DNA of 64,000 bases from Bradyrhizobium arachidis (GTDB lineage Bacteria > Pseudomonadota > Alphaproteobacteria > Rhizobiales > Xanthobacteraceae), in contig NZ_CP077970.1 of assembly GCF_024758505.1 (NCBI RefSeq), positions 4,278,001 to 4,342,000 of the forward strand. Reading direction: 5' to 3'. Both the position numbers and the translations under genes were made by a program. Positions within the stretch are counted from its first letter, which is position 1. Each line of letters begins with the position of its first letter. Shown piece after piece: positions 8,798 to 17,188 of this stretch. The notes beneath the pieces were generated by a model. The model did no database searches. It worked only from the letters and a program-made list of their open reading frames with translations, and had not been told where the DNA came from.

Positions 8798-9724
8798 ATG
8801 GCAACCGAAAATCAGGCCATGGAACCGCGGCGGATCATACGGACGGACATTGCGGCCTCAGCGCTCGCGCATCTGACGCTGGTGGGACTGATCATCCTGA
8901 TCAGCGAGGTCCATCCGTTTCACGCAGCGCCCACCGAGACCGTCTCCTTCGACATCGTCACGCCGGAGCAGTTGAAGGAAGAGGAAGCGAAGGAGCAGGT
9001 CAAGGAGCAGGTCAAGGACAAGCCGCCTGAGCCGCCCCTCGACCTGAAGCTGCCGAAGCTCGACGTCACCGAGAAGAAGGAGGCGGCCGCTGAGCCGCCC
9101 AGGCCGCCTGCGCCGGCACCTTCGCCGTCACCGATGCCGGAGGCATCGTCAGAACCGCCGAAGCAACAACCGCAGCCGCCATCGGCACAAAAACATCGCG
9201 AGGCCAACGCACAGCCGCAAGCGCAACCACGGCCCGCGCCGCAACCGCCGCCGCAAGCTGCGGCCCCGGCCTATATTCAGCCGGAGCCTGACGTCACCCT
9301 CAAATACGGCGTCATGCTGGGGTTGCCTCCGGAACTGCCGGCCGCGCCGAAGGACGCGACCAAGGACGCGTCGAAGGACGACGGCGGCGCTGCGCAGGAC
9401 TCGATGGCAGCCAAGCTTGCGCCCGAGGTCGTGGCGGAGTTTCGCCGCCACCTGCGAAGCTGCACCAAACTGCCGGACGGAGTCGCGCCGACCGACAAGG
9501 TGCACATCAAGCTGCGCACGGTGATGGCCACCGACGGCACACTGGCGCGCGAGCCGATCCTGATCGAGGCCAGCGCATCGCCAGCGAAGGGCTTGGCCAT
9601 GTTAGAGTCGGCCAAGAGCGCGCTCCTGGCCTGCCAGCCCTACAAGATGCTGCCGGCGGACAAATATCAGGAATGGAAGGTGCTCGACCTGTCGTTTACG
9701 CCGCGGGATTTCGGTGCGTCGTAG
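8798..9724 (+). CDS. TonB/TolA-like envelope protein
   Basis: A 308-residue protein with one membrane helix near the N-terminus (about 18-40). A long periplasmic linker rich in Pro, Glu, Lys and Gln (about 55-165) follows, then a folded C-terminal domain of about 100 residues (VVAEFRRHLRSC through LDLSFTPRDF). This is the plan of energy transducers that span the periplasm. No exbB, exbD, tolQ or tolR lies nearby, so it is probably a stand-alone paralogue. The start at 8798 is uncertain; an in-frame ATG at 8819 would also keep the helix. Confidence 0.75.
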   Translation: MATENQAMEPRRIIRTDIAASALAHLTLVGLIILISEVHPFHAAPTETVSFDIVTPEQLKEEEAKEQVKEQVKDKPPEPPLDLKLPKLDVTEKKEAAAEPPRPPAPAPSPSPMPEASSEPPKQQPQPPSAQKHREANAQPQAQPRPAPQPPPQAAAPAYIQPEPDVTLKYGVMLGLPPELPAAPKDATKDASKDDGGAAQDSMAAKLAPEVVAEFRRHLRSCTKLPDGVAPTDKVHIKLRTVMATDGTLAREPILIEASASPAKGLAMLESAKSALLACQPYKMLPADKYQEWKVLDLSFTPRDFGAS

Positions 9725-9857
9725 AGCTGCTGTCGGCGCTGGCTTCCCAGAAAGGTCACCTTTTCTCACAGTATTGATGCGGGGTTGTTGTTCCGCGGAT
9801 AGTTTGATGCAGTTTTGAGCAGGCTAGCACGCCAACACGACCGGACGCGAGGCAGGC

Positions 9858-10988
9858 ATGCGTACCTCGTGGGACCTAACCGCAATACATGCAGCGATCA
9901 CCCAGGCGGCGCTCGACCCGTCCTGCTGGACCCCGGCATTGGATGAAATTGCGGCGGCTGCCGGCGCTGTCGGCGCGGCGCTGATTCCGATCAAAACAAG
10001 CGACAGGCCCCTCGGCCTTACCTTCACGGCCAGCGTTGCAGAATTGATGGACCGGTACATCAAGGAAGGCTGGTACGAGCACGACGAGCGGAGTCGAGGT
10101 ATTCCCAAATTGCTCTCCACCGGGATCATGGTGGATCAGGATCACACCTCGCCGGAGGAAATGCGTCGCTCACCATACTACAACGACCTTCTCGGCAGAT
10201 GTGGTTTTCGATGGTTCGCCGGCGTGGCGTTTGATGCGGGTGAGGACAATTGGTGTCTTGCAATTCAGCGCAGTCCCAAACAGGGACCGTTTAGCCCCGC
10301 CGAGCAACAACGGCTTCTCGCTCTTCGGCCCCCCTTGACCAGCGCCGCCACGGTAGCACGCGAATTGGGGTTCGTGCGGGCGCTTGGGATCTCCGAAGCT
10401 TTCGACATGATGGAAACGGCCGCGCTGCTCATCAATCAGAACGGACGCGTCGTCAGGACGAACAGGGTGGCCGACAGCAAGCTCGGCGATCACCTGCGTA
10501 TCATCGACGGGCACCTGACCACAGACGATCGGAACGCCGCGCGCGCGCTCAGACGGCTCATCGAGCGCGCGATAAACGCCGACGCGAGCGCGACCGTGAT
10601 GCCGCCCGTTGCCATTGCGCGGCCCGGCCGCCGCCCGATGGCCGTCTACGCGGTGCCGCTGAGCGGCGGCGTGGTCCGCGACGTCTTGGCCGTCGTGCGT
10701 GCAATTGTGGTTGTCCGAGACCTGGAACAATGTTCCATGCCGCCCGAAGCGCATCTAAGGAACCTGTTCGGTCTGACGTCCGCCGAAGCCAAACTCGCGA
10801 CGCGCGTGGCATCGGGCGAACACCTCGAACGCGTTGCCGACGAAAGCGGTATTGCCTATCAAACTGCACGCAACCAGATGCAGGCGATCTTCGCGAAAAC
10901 GGACACGCACCGGCAGGCGGAAATCGTGGCGCTGTTCGCGCGCCTACACTGCGCTGGGCCTCACGCGATCGACGGCGGAGCGGCGTAG
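9858..10988 (+). CDS. LuxR-type transcriptional regulator
   Basis: A 376-residue protein. The C-terminal 65 residues form a LuxR/GerE helix-turn-helix: LFGLTSAEAKLATRVASG, then a recognition segment around GIAYQTARNQMQAIFAKTDTHRQ in two halves. The N-terminal 300 residues look like a PAS/GAF-type sensor without known ligand residues. The family binds DNA through the C-terminal domain. The downstream surface protein gene is 574 bases away, so co-regulation is only a possibility. GC content is a little lower than in the neighbouring core genes. Confidence 0.85.
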   Translation: MRTSWDLTAIHAAITQAALDPSCWTPALDEIAAAAGAVGAALIPIKTSDRPLGLTFTASVAELMDRYIKEGWYEHDERSRGIPKLLSTGIMVDQDHTSPEEMRRSPYYNDLLGRCGFRWFAGVAFDAGEDNWCLAIQRSPKQGPFSPAEQQRLLALRPPLTSAATVARELGFVRALGISEAFDMMETAALLINQNGRVVRTNRVADSKLGDHLRIIDGHLTTDDRNAARALRRLIERAINADASATVMPPVAIARPGRRPMAVYAVPLSGGVVRDVLAVVRAIVVVRDLEQCSMPPEAHLRNLFGLTSAEAKLATRVASGEHLERVADESGIAYQTARNQMQAIFAKTDTHRQAEIVALFARLHCAGPHAIDGGAA

Positions 10989-11562
10989 CTTCAAAGGTCT
11001 ACGCCTTCTCTCGCTTTGATTTGCTTCAGATGCGACGGCGAAGCCTGACGGCTTTATGGAGGCGTTGCGCTGAGCGGGTGGGTTGCTGGGAAAAGTTGCA
11101 ACGCATGGTACATTTGCATCATGACAGCCCGAGAGAGCGCAGTTACCAACGGCAAGTATTATTGCCATCTGCTGCCCGTAAATCGGCGACGTACCGAACT
11201 CACCGTTTGTTCCAAGTGGCAGCGCTAGTGCCATCGGTAGGCCCTTTTCACTTCCGCCTTATGCAAGTGGGCGAGGGCCGCAGTTATTGATGGCCCATGA
11301 CAAGCAGATCGACAGTTACAAGCCGTCGGTTTGTTGGAACCGAGCGCACCCGCACCGACTACACCGACTACCTGACCGGCGGCTCCTCATATTCGTTCCA
11401 GACCTCAATGGGGACGATAGATTGGATCTTGAACGCGCGGCATTGATCGCTTCGCGCAGTCTCATACGAAGAAGGCGAAACCCACAGTTTTAAATTTAGC
11501 TCAAACCGCTGGCCTTCGTCGAATGCGCAACGCCGTGCATGGACAAACCGAAGGAGGCGAAG
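10989..11562. other. 574-base gap before the large surface protein gene
   Basis: I see no convincing full gene here. The sequence is less GC-rich than the core regions and holds only short open frames, including the 49-codon candidate at 11297-11446. A strong AAGGAGG ribosome site at the right end belongs to the surface protein gene. A promoter for that gene is expected here, but I cannot place it. Confidence 0.5.
11297..11446 (+). CDS. Possible 49-residue open frame
   Basis: The frame reads MTSRSTVTSRRFVGTERTRT and continues with a Tyr/Ser/Gly-rich stretch (DYLTGGSSYSFQ) ending ILNARH. It looks more like a protein than neighbouring frames do, but the start has only a distant GGGCGAGGG and nothing supports its expression. 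It may equally be a relic of a larger gene. Confidence 0.2.
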   Translation: MTSRSTVTSRRFVGTERTRTDYTDYLTGGSSYSFQTSMGTIDWILNARH

Positions 11563-14500
11563 ATGCCAACCGAATTCCAGCAGACTTCCTACGCGACGGG
11601 ATCTGGACCTCTTTCCGTTGCAAGTGGAGACTTGAATGGTGACGGCAAGCCGGACATCGTCACCGCAAATGCCAACGATAACACCGTGTCGGTGCTGCTC
11701 AATAATGGCAACGGCAGCTTCCAGACACAGACGACGTATGGAACGGGACCTGGACCTCTCTCGGTTGCGATCGGCGACCTGAATGGCGACGGCAAACCGG
11801 ACCTTGTTGTCGCGAATGGTAATTCGTTTAGCACGGACAGTGTCCTGCTCGGCAATGGCGATGGTACCTTCCAACCCAAGACGAATGTCGTGGTCGGGGA
11901 ATCTCACCAGGTTGTCATTGGCGACTTGAACGGGGACGGGAAACTAGATCTCGTTAACGCCAACAGCAACTCCGGTACGGTTTCGATATCGCTCGGCAAC
12001 GGCAACGGAACGTTTCAATCCCGGACCACCTACGCGGTAGCGTCTGCTCCCGGGCCTATTTCGGTTGCGATCGGCGACGTGAATGGTGACGGCAAGCCGG
12101 ACCTTGCCACCGCGGACTACAGCGTGAATACGGCGTCGGTGCTGCTCGGCAACGGCAACGGCACTTTCCAGGCGGCGGCCAGCTATGCGGCGGGAAGCCA
12201 GCCTGGTCTAGTACAAGTCGCGGACCTGAATGGGGACGGTCGACAGGATATCGTGGTCGCAAATCAAACCTCGAATGACCTCTCGGTGCTGCTCGGCAAT
12301 GGCGACGGCACCTTCCAGCCGCAGGCCAACTATGATGTCGGCGCCGGTCAGGGTTTCGTTCAGGTCGGCGATGTGAGTGGGGACGGCAAGCCGGACATCG
12401 TCGCGGTCGCGAATGGAGTGGCAGTGCTGCCAGGCAATGGTGACGGCACCTTCCAGCCGGCGACCACCTATGCGGCGGGCTCTGGAACTTCCTCTGACGT
12501 GCTTGGAGACGTGAACGGCGACGGCAAGCTCGACATCATCACATCGAATTTCAGCGACAATACCGTATCGGTGCTGCTGAACACGACCAACAACGACCCG
12601 CCGGTCGTGACGGTGACCGCGACCACCACCACCGCGACCGAAGGTAATGACGTGGTGTTCACGTTCCATCGCACCGGGAATCTCAGCAGCTCGATGCAAC
12701 TGGACTTCGGCTACAATGGTTCGGCCACCAACGAGGTCGACTTTACCTGGGCCGGCAACAATGGTCTTCCGCCCCGGTTTGAGGCCGGCTCGGACTCCTA
12801 CGTGCACCGCCTCACCACCTTCGGCGACGGGTTGACCGAGGGATCGGAGACCCTCGGGATCTATCTTGTCAGCAACTACGGCTACACGGTTGGTGATCCC
12901 GGTACCGCAACGGCGACCCTCTACGACGAGGACACGACGGCGGATGAACCGCCAACAGCATCTGTGGCGATCAACGACGGCGACGGCTTCATCAACGACG
13001 CCGAGAAGTCGGAGGTTGGTTTCACGATTGTGGGGGTTGATGCTGACGCGGTTGCGATCGTGAAGTTCTCGGACGGCAATCCTCTCCACGATGTTTTTCG
13101 TGGACCTGGCGGTGATGGCTCCAGCGCGGCCGATCTGTCCGGGCTGACTGACGGCCCAATCACGGCGTCGATCTCTGTGACCGACACGGCTGGCCATACG
13201 GCCGCTGGCACCGGCGACACCACTACGAAGGACACGACGGCGGATGCATCGCCGACAGCGTCTGTGACGATCAACGATGGCGACGGCTTCATCAACGATG
13301 CCGAGAAGTCGTCAGTTGGTTTCACGATTGTGGGGGTCGATACCGACGCGGTTGCGATAGTGAAGTTCTCGGACGGCAATCCTCTGCACGATGCTTTTCG
13401 TGGACCTGGCGGTGATGGCTCCAGCGCGGTTGATCTGTCCGGGTTGACTGACGGCCCGATCACAGCGTCGATCTCCTTGACCGACGCGGCTGGCAATACG
13501 GCCGCCGGCACCGGCGACACCGCTACGAAGGACACGACGGCGGATGCATCGCCAACAGCGTCCGTGACGATCAACGACGGCGACGGCTTCATCAACGATG
13601 CCGAGAAGTCGGCAGTTGGTTTCACGATTGTGGGGGTTGATGCCGACGCGGTTGCGATCGTCAGATTCTCGGATGGCAATCCTCTCCACGATGTTTTTCG
13701 TGGACCTGGCGGTGATGGCTCTAGCGCGGCTGATCTGTCCGGGCTGACTGACGGCCCAATCACGGCGTCGATCTCCCTGACCGACACGGCTGGCAATACG
13801 GCCGCTGGCACCGGCGACACCACTACGAAGGACACGACGGCCCCGGGGGCTCCGACGCTGGCTCTGGCGCATGATACCGGCAGCTTGAACAGCGACAGGA
13901 TCACCAGCGATCCGTCCATCATCTACACGGCGTCGGCGGCGGGCGACGTGCTGTTGTACAAGGCCGACGGTGGGACGGGTTTCTCGACCATCGCGCCGGT
14001 GTTTCTGACCAACGGCACGGCCGATGGTCAACATACCGTCTTTGTCGAAGAGCGGGACAGCGCGGGCAACATCAGTGTGGCTGCCAGCCTGATATTCAGG
14101 CTCGACACCACCGTGCCGGCGGCGCCTTCGCTCAAGCTGCATACGGACAGCGGCAGCTCGAGCACGGACAAGATCACAAAATCTGGCGTGGTCGACGTCA
14201 CCGGCCTCGAGACCGCGGCGAACTGGCAATACAGCACCGACAACGGCGCGCACTGGCTCAACGGTACCGGCACGAGTCTGACGCTCACGGGCGATGGCCA
14301 GAAGGACGTGATTGTCCACCAAACCGATGTGGCGGGTAACACCTCGGCAAGCTCGGCAACGTTCACCTTCACGCTCGACACAACCGCGCCTGTCACGACG
14401 ATCGCAGACATGCTTCAGGTCGCGACTGCAAAGAAGGGAACCACCACGACGATCAGTGGTACGTCCGAAGCGGGGAGTACCGTGACACTTCTGGACGGCA

Positions 14501-14979
14501 ATGCGGTCGCAGGTACGGGCACTGCTGCGGCGAACGGAAAATGGAGTATCTCGATTTCGAATCTGTCCGATACAAAGCATTCGTTCTCGGCGAGCGCCGT
14601 TGATCTTGCCGGCAATAACGGCGGGTCAAGCCCTGTAGCCATCCTCGGTACTTCGGGCGGGGATAAAATTTCAGGTACGGGTAGCGCGGATCTGATCGAG
14701 GGGCTCGCCGGCGCAGATCAGTTCGCGGGCGGCGTCGGAGCGGACACATTCATTTTCCACGGCGGCTTCGGAAAGGACACGATCACCAGCTTCGATCTCT
14801 CGAAGGACGTGCTGGCATTCGATCATAACTTGTTCGCCAGTGTCGCTGCGATTCTGAGTGCAACCACCGACGTAAAGGGCAATGCCGTGATCGCTTACGA
14901 CAGTGCCAGTACGATTACCCTTGTCGGTATCACGAAGTCTGACCTGGCGAACCACACGAACGACTTTCAGCTCCTTTGA
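11563..14979 (+). CDS. Large FG-GAP/VCBS-repeat surface or secreted protein
   Basis: The start at 11563 is set by AAGGAGG five bases upstream of the ATG; an ATG 24 bases earlier lacks such a site. The protein has 1138 residues and no signal peptide. Residues 1-345 hold six or more FG-GAP/VCBS repeats with the calcium-loop signature DLNGDGKPD. A Calx-beta-like domain follows (about 350-455), then three near-identical 100-residue repeats (about 457-756) beginning around SVAINDGDGFI. Two Ig-like domains come next, and a C-terminal block with GSADLIEGLAGADQFAGGVG resembling an RTX-type nonapeptide tail used for type I secretion. Adhesin-like function is inferred. No type I secretion genes lie nearby. 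Confidence 0.88.
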   Translation: MPTEFQQTSYATGSGPLSVASGDLNGDGKPDIVTANANDNTVSVLLNNGNGSFQTQTTYGTGPGPLSVAIGDLNGDGKPDLVVANGNSFSTDSVLLGNGDGTFQPKTNVVVGESHQVVIGDLNGDGKLDLVNANSNSGTVSISLGNGNGTFQSRTTYAVASAPGPISVAIGDVNGDGKPDLATADYSVNTASVLLGNGNGTFQAAASYAAGSQPGLVQVADLNGDGRQDIVVANQTSNDLSVLLGNGDGTFQPQANYDVGAGQGFVQVGDVSGDGKPDIVAVANGVAVLPGNGDGTFQPATTYAAGSGTSSDVLGDVNGDGKLDIITSNFSDNTVSVLLNTTNNDPPVVTVTATTTTATEGNDVVFTFHRTGNLSSSMQLDFGYNGSATNEVDFTWAGNNGLPPRFEAGSDSYVHRLTTFGDGLTEGSETLGIYLVSNYGYTVGDPGTATATLYDEDTTADEPPTASVAINDGDGFINDAEKSEVGFTIVGVDADAVAIVKFSDGNPLHDVFRGPGGDGSSAADLSGLTDGPITASISVTDTAGHTAAGTGDTTTKDTTADASPTASVTINDGDGFINDAEKSSVGFTIVGVDTDAVAIVKFSDGNPLHDAFRGPGGDGSSAVDLSGLTDGPITASISLTDAAGNTAAGTGDTATKDTTADASPTASVTINDGDGFINDAEKSAVGFTIVGVDADAVAIVRFSDGNPLHDVFRGPGGDGSSAADLSGLTDGPITASISLTDTAGNTAAGTGDTTTKDTTAPGAPTLALAHDTGSLNSDRITSDPSIIYTASAAGDVLLYKADGGTGFSTIAPVFLTNGTADGQHTVFVEERDSAGNISVAASLIFRLDTTVPAAPSLKLHTDSGSSSTDKITKSGVVDVTGLETAANWQYSTDNGAHWLNGTGTSLTLTGDGQKDVIVHQTDVAGNTSASSATFTFTLDTTAPVTTIADMLQVATAKKGTTTTISGTSEAGSTVTLLDGNAVAGTGTAAANGKWSISISNLSDTKHSFSASAVDLAGNNGGSSPVAILGTSGGDKISGTGSADLIEGLAGADQFAGGVGADTFIFHGGFGKDTITSFDLSKDVLAFDHNLFASVAAILSATTDVKGNAVIAYDSASTITLVGITKSDLANHTNDFQLL
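12931..13830 (+). repeat. Three tandem 300-bp repeats inside the surface protein gene
   Basis: Units 12931-13230, 13231-13530 and 13531-13830 each begin GACACGACGGCGGATG and have a period of exactly 300 bases. They differ at only a small number of positions, including silent ones, so duplication or gene conversion is recent. Each unit encodes one 100-residue domain. Confidence 0.95.
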
Positions 14980-15507
14980 TTCTGCTTCGTGCTCGCTGAG
15001 CAAGCAGAATGTGTGCGCTAACGCTGTTTGACCCCGGCACAAAGATGTGTCGGGGTCATTCAAGATCCTCAGGCCGCGGATGAACGTCGCCCCTTTTGGA
15101 AGAAAGCGACGTCTCCTGCCATCTCGGTAGGTCGCGCCTTGCCGAACTCGCCGACTTCATCTGCGATTACCCGGACGGATAGGCGAGACCCGTTGGTGAA
15201 ACGGCAATGATCTCTCTGGAAACGTATTGTCCTGTTCCACCGTTGTCTTGCGGCCCGAATGCTCTTGCCGACAGGGGAGGCGCCTTCCGGCGCCATCGCC
15301 GCCCACGCGCTCGAAGGGTTATGCCCCAATTTGGATGTGTGGCATCGCAGACACACGGGGAACATAATCAACGGAAGCGATCAGCGGGACATTGACCCCA
15401 AAACCCCGGCACTGTTGGCTTCGATGACATTTCTTTGGCTCCGATAACGTTTCGATTTTAGTTCGCCAGAGCGACGAGGACGACGCGCTGATCCTTGGAG
15501 GCGATTC
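14980..15507. other. 528-base gap with a dispersed sequence fragment
   Basis: Apart from the hairpin at 15030-15057 there is no convincing gene. The minus strand from 15371 to 15069 is open and contains SSAWAAMAPEGASPVGK, close to the C-terminus of the DUF599 gene at 17185; a 26-base stretch is identical. This suggests a dispersed repeat or a gene scrap. A GGAGG site at the right end serves the next gene. Confidence 0.45.
15030..15057 (+). terminator. Hairpin after the surface protein gene
   Basis: GACCCCGGCACA and TGTGTCGGGGTC pair over 12 positions with one G-T pair around an AAGA loop, 50 bases after the stop codon. The following T-tract is weak, so termination strength is uncertain. Confidence 0.5.
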
Positions 15508-16503
15508 ATGAAGCGCCGCGATTTCTTGTTTGCCGCCGCGATGCTCGCGCCGGCCATGCGACAAGCCTCGGCGCAGCAGCCCGCTCCGAAGAAGCGTCTT
15601 GCGGTCATTGGCGCTGCGAAGGTCGAAGACATGAGGATCGGACGCGAACCAAATTCGTCAACGTTTCTGGAAGAACTGCAGCGCCTTGGCTACGTCGAAG
15701 GTGGAAACCTCATTGTCGACCGGTGGCAACTTCAGCCGGGACGTCTCGAGGAGATTGCACGCGAAGTGGTTGACACAAGACCCGATGTGATTGCCTGCCA
15801 GGGAACGCCGATGACTCTTCGCCTTAAAGCGGCGACGACGACTATCCCCATCGTAGCGGCAACGGGCGACCCTATTCGGTTCGGGCTGGTTTCGAATCTC
15901 GCCCGTCCCGGCGGCAACGTCACGGGTGTGAGCGTGGACGCCGGAATCGAAGTCTGGGCCAAGCGCCTTGAATTGCTTTCCAGCGCCGTTCCCAAATTGC
16001 ACAACGTCGTTTTCGTGTCATCGGAAGGAGCTTGGACGGGCGCAGGTGGCCAAGCGGTGCGCGACGCGGCACAAAAGCTGGGGATTTCCCTGGTGCGTGG
16101 TATCGTCAGCAGTCCATATGGCGAAGCGGAATTCCGCAGCGCATTCTCATCGCTCCAGCGAGATCAACTGGACGGATTGATCCTTTCGGATGAGGGGCAG
16201 GTGCATGTTCCCAGAAAGCCCCTGTTGGTTCAGCTGATCCAGCAGATGCGGCTTCCCGCCATTTACCCCTACACTGTGTTTGTGGAAGCAGGCGGACTGA
16301 TGTCCTATGCCTCCGACGTCGAGTCCGTCATTCACAGGCAGGTAGCGCAGATCGTCGAAATATTTCGAGGAGCCAATCCGGGCGACATCCCGTACTCTCA
16401 AGCGGTGCGGTTTGACCTTGTTGTTAATCTGAAGACGGCCAAGGAGCTGGGACTTGAGATGCCCGCCGCGCTGGTTGCCGCCGCGACTACCGTGATTGAA
16501 TAG
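15508..16503 (+). CDS. ABC transporter substrate-binding protein (PF04392-like)
   Basis: A 331-residue protein with a twin-arginine-like or Sec signal (MKRRDFLFAAAMLAPAM) and a TrpX/PF04392-type periplasmic binding fold. Segments IVAATGDPIRFGLVSNLARPG, split across about 112-132, and GGNVTGVS are typical. Such proteins capture a small ligand for an ABC importer. No permease or ATPase gene is next to it, which is common for this family in Bradyrhizobium. A GGAGG ribosome site lies just upstream of the ATG. The ligand is unknown. Confidence 0.88.
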   Translation: MKRRDFLFAAAMLAPAMRQASAQQPAPKKRLAVIGAAKVEDMRIGREPNSSTFLEELQRLGYVEGGNLIVDRWQLQPGRLEEIAREVVDTRPDVIACQGTPMTLRLKAATTTIPIVAATGDPIRFGLVSNLARPGGNVTGVSVDAGIEVWAKRLELLSSAVPKLHNVVFVSSEGAWTGAGGQAVRDAAQKLGISLVRGIVSSPYGEAEFRSAFSSLQRDQLDGLILSDEGQVHVPRKPLLVQLIQQMRLPAIYPYTVFVEAGGLMSYASDVESVIHRQVAQIVEIFRGANPGDIPYSQAVRFDLVVNLKTAKELGLEMPAALVAAATTVIE

Positions 16504-16563
16504 CGCGCTCGGCTGCGTTTGCGCTTGTGGAGAGCAAAGCGGACGCGACGAATGTATGAGCGC

Positions 16564-16645
16564 GTAGGATGGGTTGAGCTCTTCGCGAAACCCATCATCT
16601 TCGTCAAGCGCACTGAGTGATTTCGCTTCGCTCTAACGATCCTAC
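16564..16645. repeat. Palindromic intergenic repeat, family 5 copy a
   Basis: It starts GTAGGATGGGTTGAGCTC and ends GATCCTAC, so the outer arms pair. Inner GATGGGTT and AACCCATC-like arms also pair. A second copy is at 16875-16960. Confidence 0.75.
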
Positions 16646-16713
16646 GGACTCGTTGTCGGTGCGACAACGGTGATCGAATGAATGCTGGAAAATACCGGGC
16701 AAAGCTCTGTGAC

Positions 16714-16860
16714 CGTCACCCTGAGGTGCGCGCCTTGCGGCGCAGTTGCGCCGCAAGGCAAGCCTCGAAGGGCGACGGCCCGGCTGCATCCCGGCCGCTC
16801 ATCCTTCGAGGCTCCGCTTGCGATGCGTGCGCACCGCAAGCCTCGCACCTCAGGATGACG
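16714..16860. repeat. Palindromic intergenic repeat, family 1 copy b
   Basis: CGTCACCCTGAGGTGCG at the left is matched by CGCACCTCAGGATGACG at the right. Internal arms around TTGCGGCGCA and TGCGCCGCAA fold separately. It belongs to the same family as 7278-7400 and is 24 bases longer. Confidence 0.85.
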
Positions 16861-16874
16861 GGTCCGACACGCTC

Positions 16875-16960
16875 GCAGGATGGGTTGAGCTCGTCGCGAA
16901 ACCCATGATCTTCGTCGTGAAGTGCATTGTTGGGCTTCGCCTCGCTCTACCGCGTCCTGC
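16875..16960. repeat. Palindromic intergenic repeat, family 5 copy b
   Basis: It starts GCAGGATGGGTTGAGCTC and ends GCGTCCTGC. The outer arms GCAGGA and TCCTGC pair, and it is clearly related to 16564-16645. It ends only four bases from the stop of the minus-strand gene at 16964. Confidence 0.75.
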
Positions 16961-16963
16961 GGG

Positions 16964-17188
16964 CTAAAGGAGATTCCAATAGAACATTGCGCTGGCTGCA
17001 GCGATGCCAACGAATATGCCAATCGAGATCGCTTTTCGTATCGGCGTTTTCCATGGAAAGGCTCTGACGCCGCCCATGAGGTAAAGCGCTACTGCGGCAG
17101 CAGCGAAGAACGGTTGCTCCTTCCAGAAGAGCCCCATAAGTGCGGTCGAAATCACTGCGGATACCGCGCCTGCGAGGCTCGCGCTCAT
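16964..17188 (-). CDS. Small two-helix membrane protein coupled to DUF599 gene
   Basis: A 74-residue protein with hydrophobic segments at about 4-22, 27-41 and 53-72. Its ATG overlaps the TGA of the upstream DUF599 gene (ATGA at 17185-17188), which suggests translational coupling. I know no family name for it. The close coupling suggests that it acts with the DUF599 membrane protein. Confidence 0.7.
   Translation of the reverse strand: MSASLAGAVSAVISTALMGLFWKEQPFFAAAAVALYLMGGVRAFPWKTPIRKAISIGIFVGIAAASAMFYWNLL

Larger units (their letters stand above)
16504..16963. other. 460-base gap made almost entirely of palindromic repeats
   Basis: The gap is occupied by two copies of one repeat (16564-16645 and 16875-16960) flanking a copy of another (16714-16860). 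I see no gene. Confidence 0.7.

Noticed and set aside
10944..11234. Minus-strand open frame overlapping the end of the LuxR gene
   Set aside because: It overlaps coding sequence of the regulator and shows no protein-like pattern.
12931..13830. CRISPR-like repetitive pattern
   Set aside because: The 300-base units are contiguous coding repeats without spacers; they encode protein domains.
12208..14580. Two long minus-strand open frames opposite the VCBS gene
   Set aside because: They owe their length to the repeated, GC-rich plus-strand gene, and their products are repetitive basic sequence without motifs.
15069..15371. Minus-strand open frame of 100 codons with SSAWAAMAPEGASPVGK
   Set aside because: The recognisable part looks like a dispersed repeat shared with another gene end; there is no good start or ribosome site, so I list it only as intergenic content.
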